Origin: JANOYJ01 sp031373225
GTDB taxonomy: Bacteria > Pseudomonadota > Alphaproteobacteria > Rhizobiales > Rhizobiaceae
Assembly (NCBI GenBank): GCA_031373225.1
Contig: JANMMM010000063.1
Location: 1-13,438, forward strand
Direction of reading: 5' to 3'
DNA length: 13,438 nt
In this document: piece after piece, positions 1 through 6,076 of the stretch
Layout: every line of letters begins with the position of its first letter
Position numbering within the stretch: the first letter of the stretch is position 1
The notes under the pieces: generated by a model
Seen by the model: the letters and a program-made list of their open reading frames with translations, nothing else
Databases searched by the model: none
What the model was told of the DNA's origin: nothing
Translations under genes and position numbers: made by a program

Positions 1-57
1 CTCGGCAATGCGGCATCCATCGTCAACCTCACCGCTGCGGACTTCTTATTCTATTGA
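1..57 (+). CDS. possible C-terminal tail of an upstream ORF cut by the window edge
   Basis: Frame 1 is open from the first base and ends at a TGA at 55-57, giving 18 residues that finish with SIVNLTAADFLFY. The L-T-A-A-D-F-L-F pattern resembles the C-terminal end I recall for hemolysin-type (RTX) calcium-binding exported proteins, which often end in a short acidic-aromatic tail. That resemblance is inference from a very short stretch; an 18-codon opening at a window edge can arise by chance. The upstream sequence would decide it. Confidence 0.22.
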   Translation, partial: LGNAASIVNLTAADFLFY

Positions 58-399
58 TCAAGGCCGCGGACGCCGCCACGACTGGACGGCGCCCGCTCCG
101 CAAGAGGGTCCATGTGACGGTTGAACTCAGCAGTTTTTACGAACCATTGGTCCGGCCCTTTTGTGCGGCAAAGCGTTGCCAACTTGGCCAAGCAGCTCAA
201 GATGTTTGGCATTGATGCTGACGTCAGTTCGCACAGGCAGAGCTTGCCAGGCGTGTGCTATGCGGACGCGACGCCAGTTGGCGGGATATCCGCCACCTTC
301 ATCATACATTCGACTTAATAGCGTTAGATTTTAAGCTGAAGTCTTGTCGGCGCCTTGAAGGTGATCGTCAGACGTGAACGCGCATCAGGAGCACATCTT
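58..399. other. region with no supported gene
   Basis: I see no convincing gene here. Two overlapping open frames of about 60-65 codons exist on opposite strands (121-318 with a TTG start, and 127-309). Neither shows a recognisable domain, a good ribosome binding site or a neighbour relationship. The last part holds the leader of the following gene, including its AGGAG ribosome binding site at 387-391. Confidence 0.5.
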
Positions 400-1035
400 A
401 TGATAAAACTGACCCATCTGTTTGGAAAGAGAGCTCGGTTGAAAAGATCCCGGAATTTCAACGGATTTTTTGCCGCACTGGCGTTTGGCGCGCTGGCGTT
501 TACTCTTCCTTGCAGTGCCGCTGAGCAGGCCGTTGCCGTCAAAACAGCTGCCACATCAAGTGGTCCGGTGAGCTTTAGCATCAGCGCAATGATAAAGGAA
601 AAAGGCACAGCGGAAGTTGTTGCTCTAGGCGATTCCCTAATAGTTTTTGATAAACTTGACAGCAAGGCGGCACTTCATCAATGGGTCCTGGCTCAAGTCA
701 ATCCATTGGAGAATCACAAGGTTCACGTCGAGCTCGACAAGCGGCCCGACTTGGCGGCGAACGTTTTGCTGTTGTTGAATTACTCAGATAAGAAGGGCGG
801 CAAGTCCTCTTATGGCTGGACACTAAACCTTAAGAGCGGCAAAGCGACGCCGAGAAACCCGCTTTCCGGCGCGGCCTTCGTGATGACGTCCAATGAAAAT
901 GGCTTCGTGTTTGACACCGTCACGCGATCCGTTGCAGAAAAAGGCGTGCTGCGAGTTATTGTGCTGCCGGTTGCGGGGCCCGCCAAGACTGGTGCCGCGA
1001 TCATTCGGAAGATGACGATAAACAAAAGCCTTTGA
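400..1035 (+). CDS. secreted protein of unknown function with signal peptide
   Basis: A 211-residue protein that I do not recognise. The open frame extends upstream to 355, but the ATG at 400 is preceded by AGGAG at 387-391 with 8-nt spacing, so I chose it. The N-terminus is a clear export signal: basic residues (K10, R11, R13, K15, R16, R18), a hydrophobic core (about 23-36) and a small-residue site C38-S39-A40-A41, suggesting signal peptidase I cleavage after A40 or A41. A Pro directly before C38 argues against a lipoprotein. The mature part is about 170 residues, mixed hydrophobic and basic, with no transmembrane segment; beta-rich stretches such as GVLRVIVLPVAG suggest a periplasmic soluble domain. 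It stands alone, convergent with prfC, with 214 bp between them. Confidence 0.75.
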   Translation: MIKLTHLFGKRARLKRSRNFNGFFAALAFGALAFTLPCSAAEQAVAVKTAATSSGPVSFSISAMIKEKGTAEVVALGDSLIVFDKLDSKAALHQWVLAQVNPLENHKVHVELDKRPDLAANVLLLLNYSDKKGGKSSYGWTLNLKSGKATPRNPLSGAAFVMTSNENGFVFDTVTRSVAEKGVLRVIVLPVAGPAKTGAAIIRKMTINKSL

Positions 1036-1249
1036 AGGCGATTGGATGCTTTGCTGCCGCTGACGCGATACGTCTACGGCAAGTGTAGCTGCATTGGCGT
1101 GCAAACACGCTCATTGACGCGCTGCACTAAATTGGGACTGACCTTGTCCCGAACTTCCATTCAATTTTGGGTTCGCTCCAGAAGTTGATTTTGCTCCTTG
1201 TGGCCATGCGATAGATGCGCGGCGCGGGCTTGGGTGAAGCGGACGCTTC

Positions 1250-2845
1250 TCACGCCGCCTTTGCGCCGCGCACCTGATAATCCTTGACCGAAGCAAACCG
1301 GATCGCCTTCCAGCGCTCGGCCTCATAGTTCAGCGAAAATGTGTTCTGCGCCAGAAACACCGGATCGCCGTCGAGGTCGCGGGACATGTCGCCTCTGTGC
1401 GCTTCCATGAAGCGGTGCAGCTCACCCCGGTCATCCGCCGAAATCCAGCGGCAGATCGAAAAGCGCGACATTTCAAAGCCGGTCGGCAGCGTGTATTCGA
1501 GCAGCAGCCGCTGCTGTAACACATCAAGCTGCAAAGCGCCGACAACGCCGACAATGGCGGGCGAGCCGTCTTCGGGCGAGAACAGCTGCACCACGCCCTC
1601 CTCGGCCATCTGTGCCAGCGCCTCTTTCAGCTTTTTCGCCTTCATCGCATCGTCGAGCCGCACGCGGCGCAGGATTTCCGGGGCGAAATTCGGCACACCC
1701 CTGAACAGGAAATCCTCGCCCTCGGTCAGCGTGTCGCCGATGCGCAATGTGCCATGGTTCGGGATGCCGACCACGTCGCCCGCATAGGCCTCGTCTGCGA
1801 TCTGCCGCGAGCGGGCGAAGAAGAACTGTGGCGCGCTGAGCCCCATCGGCTTGCCGGTGCGCACGAGCTTAGCCTTCATGCCGCGCTCCAGCGTGCCGGA
1901 GCAGACGCGCACAAAGGCGATGCGGTCGCGGTGGTTCGGGTCCATATTGGCTTGGATTTTGAAGACGAAGGCGCTCATCCTATCTTCCGTGGCGTGGATG
2001 ATGCGCGTGTCCGCCTCCTGGTCGCGCGGCTGAGGGCCGAAATCGGCCAGCGCATTGATCAAATCGCGCACTCCAAAATTCTTCAGCGCCGAGCCGAAAT
2101 AGACCGGCGTAAGATGGCCCTCCATAAAGCTCTTCCGGTCGAACGGCTTGCACAGCTCGCGCGCCAGCGAACAGCTTTCGATGAATGCATCGCGCTCATT
2201 AGCCGGCAAAAGACCGGCGGCGTGTTCGCTTTCAGGTCCGTTGACCTTCACCGCATCCTGATCGGCATCGCGCTGGCGCACGGTGTTATCCGCGAGATCA
2301 TAGGTGCCGGAGAAGTTCTTGCCCATGCCGATGGGCCAGTTGACCGGCGCGGTGTCCAGCGCCAGCTTCTGTTCAATCTCGTCCAGTATCTCGAACGGGT
2401 CGCGCGCCTCGCGGTCCATCTTGTTGATGAAGGTGACGATGGGAATGTCGCGCATCCGGCAGACTTCAAACAGTTTCAGCGTGCGCGGCTCGATGCCCTT
2501 CGCCCCGTCGATCACCATCACCGCCGAATCCACCGCCGAGAGCGTGCGGTAGGTGTCGTCGGCGAAATCCTCGTGGCCCGGCGTGTCGAGAAGGTTGAAG
2601 ACCGCATCCTCATATTCGAACGTCATCACCGAGGTGACGACGGAAATGCCGCGCTCGCGCTCAATTGCCATCCAGTCGGAGCGCGTGTTGATCCGGTCCT
2701 TCTTCGCCTTGACCTCGCCCGCCAGCTGGATCGCGCCGCCAAACAGCAGCAGCTTTTCCGTCAGCGTCGTCTTGCCCGCATCCGGATGCGCGATAATCGC
2801 AAAAGTGCGTCGGCGGGAGACTTCCTCCCGGAGTTTGGGCGTCAT
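1250..2845 (-). CDS. prfC: peptide chain release factor 3 (RF3)
   Basis: A 531-residue translational GTPase, close to the 529 residues of E. coli RF3. RF3 acts in the cytoplasm, removing RF1/RF2 from the ribosome after peptide release. The G domain is intact: P-loop AHPDAGKT at 19-26, the ERERGISV switch region at 62-69, DTPGHEDF at 87-94 and NKMD at 141-144. After it come the RF3-type middle domain (for example GMKAKLVRTGKPMGLSAPQFF) and the C-terminal region with EDGSPAIVGVVGALQLDVLQ and the closing VKDYQVRGAKAA. The order, length and IEREROGI-like switch fit RF3 rather than EF-G or BipA. The start is the only ATG that gives the usual N-terminus; its ribosome binding site is weak. It is divergent from the nucleotidyltransferase gene with 110 bp between them, and appears monocistronic. 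Confidence 0.96.
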   Translation of the reverse strand: MTPKLREEVSRRRTFAIIAHPDAGKTTLTEKLLLFGGAIQLAGEVKAKKDRINTRSDWMAIERERGISVVTSVMTFEYEDAVFNLLDTPGHEDFADDTYRTLSAVDSAVMVIDGAKGIEPRTLKLFEVCRMRDIPIVTFINKMDREARDPFEILDEIEQKLALDTAPVNWPIGMGKNFSGTYDLADNTVRQRDADQDAVKVNGPESEHAAGLLPANERDAFIESCSLARELCKPFDRKSFMEGHLTPVYFGSALKNFGVRDLINALADFGPQPRDQEADTRIIHATEDRMSAFVFKIQANMDPNHRDRIAFVRVCSGTLERGMKAKLVRTGKPMGLSAPQFFFARSRQIADEAYAGDVVGIPNHGTLRIGDTLTEGEDFLFRGVPNFAPEILRRVRLDDAMKAKKLKEALAQMAEEGVVQLFSPEDGSPAIVGVVGALQLDVLQQRLLLEYTLPTGFEMSRFSICRWISADDRGELHRFMEAHRGDMSRDLDGDPVFLAQNTFSLNYEAERWKAIRFASVKDYQVRGAKAA

Positions 2846-2955
2846 GGCAGGTCCGTTTGGTCAAATTCGTTGCGCGGGGTTTAGCCTTGATGCAAGAGAG
2901 GCGCAATCGCCCGCCGTGCAGGCATTTCTGCAAGCATGAATGAAACTGGGTCAAG

Positions 2956-3519
2956 ATGGCACTGAAGCAGACAATTGACGTTCTCAACGAAATGGCGGCA
3001 GAAGGCGTCATTGAAAGCTATGCCATCGGCGGCGCTGTCGCGGCCTTCTACTACATTGAAGCATCCTCCACCGACGATCTGGACATTTTGATCTCGTTTG
3101 ACAATCGCAGCGGCGGCGGCGCGGCCGGATTGGTCACCCTGGGGCCGATTGTCGATTATCTGAGCGCGCGGGGCTTCGCGGAATGGCGACATGAAGGGAT
3201 CGTCATCTCCGGATGGCCTGTTCAATTCCTGCCTGTCGCCGACAGCCTCGATGACGAGGCGCTTAAGGAAGCACCGGCTGTTGAATTGGAAGTGACGCCC
3301 GGCGAACCCTCGGTCGCCACCCGTCTCCTCTCCGCCGAACATGTCATGGCAATCGCCTTGAGAGTCGGCAGGCCCAAAGATTTGATCCGGATTTCTCAAT
3401 TTGTCAGCGAGAACGCATTCGCGATGAGAAGCTTTTGTGATATTCTCACTCGCCATGGACTGCGGAGCAAATGGTCGGAGTGCTGCCTGCGGCTTGGACT
3501 AAGGAATGACTGCGCTTGA
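2956..3519 (+). CDS. nucleotidyltransferase-fold protein (DUF6036/AbiEii-like), probable accessory two-gene module
   Basis: A 187-residue protein with a minimal nucleotidyltransferase signature: G25-G26-A27-V28, then T39-D40-D41-L42-D43, matching the GG/S...DxD metal-binding pattern of the Pol-beta superfamily. A later stretch, WPVQFLPVADSL, is typical of the AbiEii/DUF6036-like branch, as is the helical AEHVMAIALRVGRPKDLIR segment, where these proteins carry an EH..A......GR.KD motif. Such proteins are often annotated as the toxin-like half of toxin-antitoxin or abortive-infection loci; the substrate is unknown here. The ATG at 2956 is the only in-frame start near the gene's 5' end; the ribosome binding site is poor. 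The next gene begins 16 bp downstream with a strong ribosome binding site, suggesting one transcript. I am sure of the fold, less sure of the biological role. Confidence 0.75.
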   Translation: MALKQTIDVLNEMAAEGVIESYAIGGAVAAFYYIEASSTDDLDILISFDNRSGGGAAGLVTLGPIVDYLSARGFAEWRHEGIVISGWPVQFLPVADSLDDEALKEAPAVELEVTPGEPSVATRLLSAEHVMAIALRVGRPKDLIRISQFVSENAFAMRSFCDILTRHGLRSKWSECCLRLGLRNDCA

Positions 3520-3535
3520 GGAGAGGTGGGAATAA

Positions 3536-3739
3536 GTGGTCGAATCTCCCAAATACTCTGACATCTCAGACATCCTTGCGCGTAAGGCAAAGGGGCGGGA
3601 TGCCGCGTCGAAACGACCTTTCGCCGAGAAAATCGCAATGGTTGAAGCGCTGAACGAACGGCTCGCGCCGTTGAAAAAGGCGCGCTTGGCGCGCGCCCAC
3701 CCTCCTCTGCCGGATCAAGGCGGATGCGGGAGCATATAG
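3536..3739 (+). CDS. small helical protein paired with the upstream nucleotidyltransferase
   Basis: A 67-residue protein starting with GTG, preceded by a purine-rich ribosome binding site (GGAGAGG at 3520-3526, 9-nt spacing) placed directly after the stop codon of the nucleotidyltransferase gene. The core, SDILARKAKGRDAASKRPFAEKIAMVEALNERL split over residues 10-42, is charged and predicted helical. It resembles small proteins I recall beside this nucleotidyltransferase family (pattern DILARKA.GR......F.EKI...E..R). The last ~18 residues (RAHPPLPDQGGCGSI) look unlike the rest and are Pro/Gly-rich, so a late frameshift altering the C-terminus is possible; the +1-shifted frame stays open through the next intergenic gap. 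It could be the antitoxin or regulatory partner of the upstream gene, which is inference. Confidence 0.6.
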   Translation: MVESPKYSDISDILARKAKGRDAASKRPFAEKIAMVEALNERLAPLKKARLARAHPPLPDQGGCGSI

Positions 3740-3777
3740 AAGCTTGACCGATGACGCGCGCTGGATGAAAACGCCTG

Positions 3778-3999
3778 ATGGACTATGCCAGCATCATCAC
3801 CATCAGTCCCACACGGCGCTCGGGAAAGCCTTGCGTCCGCGACACAAGGATCACGGTCTATGATATGCTTGACTATCTTGCTTCAGGAATGAGCGAAGCA
3901 GACATCATCTGTGATTTTCCAGAATTGACCATCGCGGATTTGCGGGCATGTCTTGCATTTGCCGCTGACCGCGAACGCCGGCTGCTCGGCGCGGCGTGA
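3778..3999 (+). CDS. DUF433 (VapB-like) antitoxin-family protein, apparently orphan
   Basis: A 73-residue protein of the DUF433 family. The diagnostic features are ITISPTRRSGKPCVRDTRITV (residues 7-27; the family's I...P...GGKP.I.GTRI.V pattern), LDYLASGMSEADII and FPELTIADLRACLAFAADRE. DUF433 proteins form a small winged-helix-like DNA-binding unit and often precede a DUF5615 PIN-like toxin gene, with the pair behaving as a toxin-antitoxin locus. Here no such toxin follows: an ATG (4008) 8 nt after the stop reads only MRLSTRPKS before running into the convergent TSUP permease. The protein could be an orphan left by loss of its toxin. The start ATG has only a weak upstream purine stretch. It lies 38 bp after the small partner gene and may share its transcript. 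Confidence 0.85.
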   Translation: MDYASIITISPTRRSGKPCVRDTRITVYDMLDYLASGMSEADIICDFPELTIADLRACLAFAADRERRLLGAA

Positions 4000-4016
4000 G
4001 CCGCAAATGAGACTTT

Positions 4017-4829
4017 CTACCCGGCCCAAATCCCCCGCCGCATCAAATCCAGCGCCAGCACGCTCAAAACAATCTTGAACCCCCGCCGGAACCGCGCCTC
4101 CGGTATCTTGTGCAGGAGCTTTGTGCCCAGCACAGTCCCGAAATAGCCGCTGGCGATCATCGCGGCGATCAGCGGCAGCCAGGATGCGAAGGCAAAGCCT
4201 GCAATCGCAAAGGCCGCAACTTTCAGTCCATGAACAACGACATTGCCCACTGCCACTGTCGCGACCAGTTCTTTTCGATCCGGATATGCCTTTTCAAAAA
4301 AACTTGCCAATAATGGCCCTGTGGCGCCGAATATCATCGAGAGAAACGCCACGATTGCGCCGCCGAGAGCAACCCAATTTTTTCCCATTGAGCCGAGCGC
4401 GGGCAGTTTCAGCCACGTCACCGCCAAGACAAAAATACCAAGGGCAAGCTTCATGGGCCGGTCCGGCAATTGAACGGCCATAGTCGTGCCAATGATCGTA
4501 CCGAAAACCGCACCGGCCATGAACGGAAGCAATTTTGGCCAGATCACATAGGCACGCTGATGCCAGGCGCGGCCGGAGTTTGAGCCGAGCTGCACAAGGC
4601 CGTGCACCGGTATGAGGCTTGCCACAGGGAGCGCCGTTCCCATCAATGCCATGAGCGCGACGCCGCCGCCTATGCCGAGTAAGGCAGTGAGCGCGGAGGT
4701 GAAAAAGCTCGCTGCGACAAACAAGGCAGCAAGGGCGGGGCTGATGGCGTCAGGAAGGAAGGCGATGGCGGCGGACCCGCTCAGCTCGCCTTGCCAAGCT
4801 GAAACTGCCCGGACTTGCGGAAGCGCCAC
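4017..4829 (-). CDS. TSUP-family (TauE/SafE-like) membrane permease
   Basis: A predicted inner-membrane protein of up to 270 residues with about seven or eight hydrophobic segments in two similar halves, the layout of the TSUP (TauE/SafE, formerly DUF81) family, which moves sulfite, sulfonates or other small anions. The first half has LTALLGIGGGVALMALM (about 48-64), the hallmark Gly-rich segment; the second half has the related AFLSMIFGATGPLLASFF. The substrate cannot be told from the sequence. The listed GTG start overlaps the upstream SDR gene by 49 bp and has no clear ribosome binding site. A later start (for example the TTG at residue 36, or a start overlapping the SDR stop) is possible, so the first ~28 residues are doubtful. 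Translational coupling to the SDR gene is likely. It is convergent with the DUF433 gene, only 17 bp away. Confidence 0.85.
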   Translation of the reverse strand: MALPQVRAVSAWQGELSGSAAIAFLPDAISPALAALFVAASFFTSALTALLGIGGGVALMALMGTALPVASLIPVHGLVQLGSNSGRAWHQRAYVIWPKLLPFMAGAVFGTIIGTTMAVQLPDRPMKLALGIFVLAVTWLKLPALGSMGKNWVALGGAIVAFLSMIFGATGPLLASFFEKAYPDRKELVATVAVGNVVVHGLKVAAFAIAGFAFASWLPLIAAMIASGYFGTVLGTKLLHKIPEARFRRGFKIVLSVLALDLMRRGIWAG

Positions 4830-5746
4830 AGATAGGTCGGCAGGATGGCCGCCATGCCGGTCGGTGTGAGTCCGATGCCCTGAAGTGTTCGCCCGTCTTT
4901 CACCGCCCTGTCGGAAACCACATTGTCGCTCTCAAGCAGTGTGACCTGATCGGCCGTGAGAACCGGGTTGGGCAGCAGTCCAAGAATTTTGCCCTGTATG
5001 CGCGCCGCCCAGAACGGGATCGGCAGGAGAATGCGCTTGCGCCCAATCACGTCCAGCGTGCGCTCCAACAGCGCCTTGAAACTGAGAACTTCCGCGCCGC
5101 CCAGCTCATAGATTTTTCCGCCCGTGACATCACCGTCAACCGAGCGCGCGATGGCTTCGGCCACATCGCCGACATAGACCGGCTGAAACTTCGTATGCCC
5201 TCCGCCGATCAGCGGCAGGAAGGGCAGCATCCGCGCCATGGCGGCGAACTTGTTGAAAAATCCATCCTCCGGCCCGAAGATAATTGACGGACGATAGATG
5301 ACCGCGTCCTTCACCGTCTCCAGAACCGCCGCCTCGCCGCGCCCCTTGCTGGCGCCATAGGCGCTGGCCGAGTTCACGTCCGCGCCGATGGCCGACACAT
5401 GTGTCAGCCCCGCTCCGGCGGCCCGCGCCGCCTCAGCCACCGCCCGAGCGCCGAAATCCTGCAGCGCGTCAAAGCTCTGCCCGCCGCCCTCAAACAGGAC
5501 GCCGACAAGATTGACCACATGGTCCGCGCCCTCAACCGCCCGGTCCACCGACCAGCGGAACCGCAGGTTCGCCTGCACCGCCATGATCTGACCAACGCCG
5601 CCGAGCGGCTGCAGATGAAACGCCAGATCGGGCCGGCGCACCGCCACCCGCACCCGGTAGCCGCGCTTCGCCAGCGCCCGCACAACATGGCGCCCGACAA
5701 ATCCTGAGCCGCCGAAGACGGTGACGAGTTTGGTGGATTCGGGCAT
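4781..5746 (-). CDS. NDUFA9-like atypical SDR protein (complex I subunit family / NAD(P)H-binding)
   Basis: A 321-residue Rossmann-fold protein of the extended/atypical SDR group annotated in alphaproteobacteria as complex I NDUFA9 subunit family. It has the dinucleotide-binding motif GGSGFVG at 12-18, an intact YxxxK (Y130, K134), and the family signature IYRPSIIFGPEDGFFNKFA followed by FQPVYVGDVAEAIA. Mitochondrial NDUFA9 is an accessory subunit of respiratory complex I; whether bacterial homologues join complex I or act in quinone or lipid metabolism is not shown here. The open frame extends to 5806, but the ATG at 5746 has GGAG 8 nt upstream and gives the normal N-terminus MPESTKLVTVFGG, so I chose it. 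The TSUP permease follows, overlapping its 3' end, which suggests one mRNA. Confidence 0.88.
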   Translation of the reverse strand: MPESTKLVTVFGGSGFVGRHVVRALAKRGYRVRVAVRRPDLAFHLQPLGGVGQIMAVQANLRFRWSVDRAVEGADHVVNLVGVLFEGGGQSFDALQDFGARAVAEAARAAGAGLTHVSAIGADVNSASAYGASKGRGEAAVLETVKDAVIYRPSIIFGPEDGFFNKFAAMARMLPFLPLIGGGHTKFQPVYVGDVAEAIARSVDGDVTGGKIYELGGAEVLSFKALLERTLDVIGRKRILLPIPFWAARIQGKILGLLPNPVLTADQVTLLESDNVVSDRAVKDGRTLQGIGLTPTGMAAILPTYLWRFRKSGQFQLGKAS

Positions 5747-5832
5747 GGGGCGGGCTCCGGGGAGAAGTGTGGTTACTGGCCTGTCCTTAGAGGCTTTTTG
5801 GGGCAAGGCAAAGACGGAAATTGTCGCGGGCT

Positions 5833-6007
5833 CCAGCCTTCCCCCTTGCGGGGAAGGTGGCCGCGTCAGCGGCCGGATGGGGGTGGTCAGGGAAGTGCCA
5901 AAGTTCGAGGAAATATGCTCAGCGCCTCACTTGGCGCCCTTGGCATCTTCCTCACCACCCCCATCCGTCCGCTTCGCGGCCACCTTCCCCGCAAGGGGGA
6001 AGGCTGG
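5833..6007. repeat. head-to-head inverted repeat, REP/REPIN-like element
   Basis: Two ~60-bp arms (5833-5894 and 5948-6007) are near-perfect reverse complements, separated by a 53-bp spacer. The outer 27 bp match exactly, from CCAGCC at 5833 against GGCTGG ending at 6007. The arms also fold on themselves: CCTTCCCC/GGGGAAGG (5837-5844 with 5850-5857) and GGCCGC/GCGGCC (5859-5864 with 5869-5874). This nested organisation is that of paired REP sequences (REPIN/BIME). The CTTCCCC...GGGGAAGG hairpin core recalls dispersed intergenic repeats of Rhizobiales genomes, from memory. It lies between rpsA and the SDR gene and could act as an RNA stem or attenuator. No open frame is supported in it. Confidence 0.85.
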
Positions 6008-6021
6008 CGTCCGCGCGCAAC

Positions 6022-6050
6022 GAAAAACCCGCCGGATCACTCCGGCGGGT
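6022..6050 (-). terminator. intrinsic terminator of rpsA
   Basis: On the minus strand a perfect 10-bp GC-rich stem, ACCCGCCGGA (6041-6050) with TCCGGCGGGT (6027-6036), closed by a 4-nt loop, is followed by a T-rich run (TTTTTCG). It starts 26 bp after the rpsA stop codon, the expected distance and orientation for a Rho-independent terminator of the higB-higA-cmk-rpsA unit. Confidence 0.93.
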
Positions 6051-6076
6051 CCATATTCTGCCATGCGGCCTCAGTC

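Noticed and set aside
121..318. 65-codon plus-strand open frame with a TTG start
   Set aside because: There is no ribosome binding site, no domain, and an equally long frame on the other strand; chance is the simplest explanation.
1134..1150. GGGAC/GTCCC hairpin between the secreted protein gene and prfC
   Set aside because: A 5-bp stem with no T-run, about 100 bp from either stop codon, is too weak to call a terminator.
1754..2884. 376-codon open frame on the plus strand
   Set aside because: It lies entirely opposite prfC; its Arg/His-rich translation is the shadow of GC-rich codons and has no domain.
2881..3456. 191-codon minus-strand open frame opposite the nucleotidyltransferase
   Set aside because: The plus-strand frame has the GG...DxD motif and family C-terminus; the minus frame has nothing recognisable.
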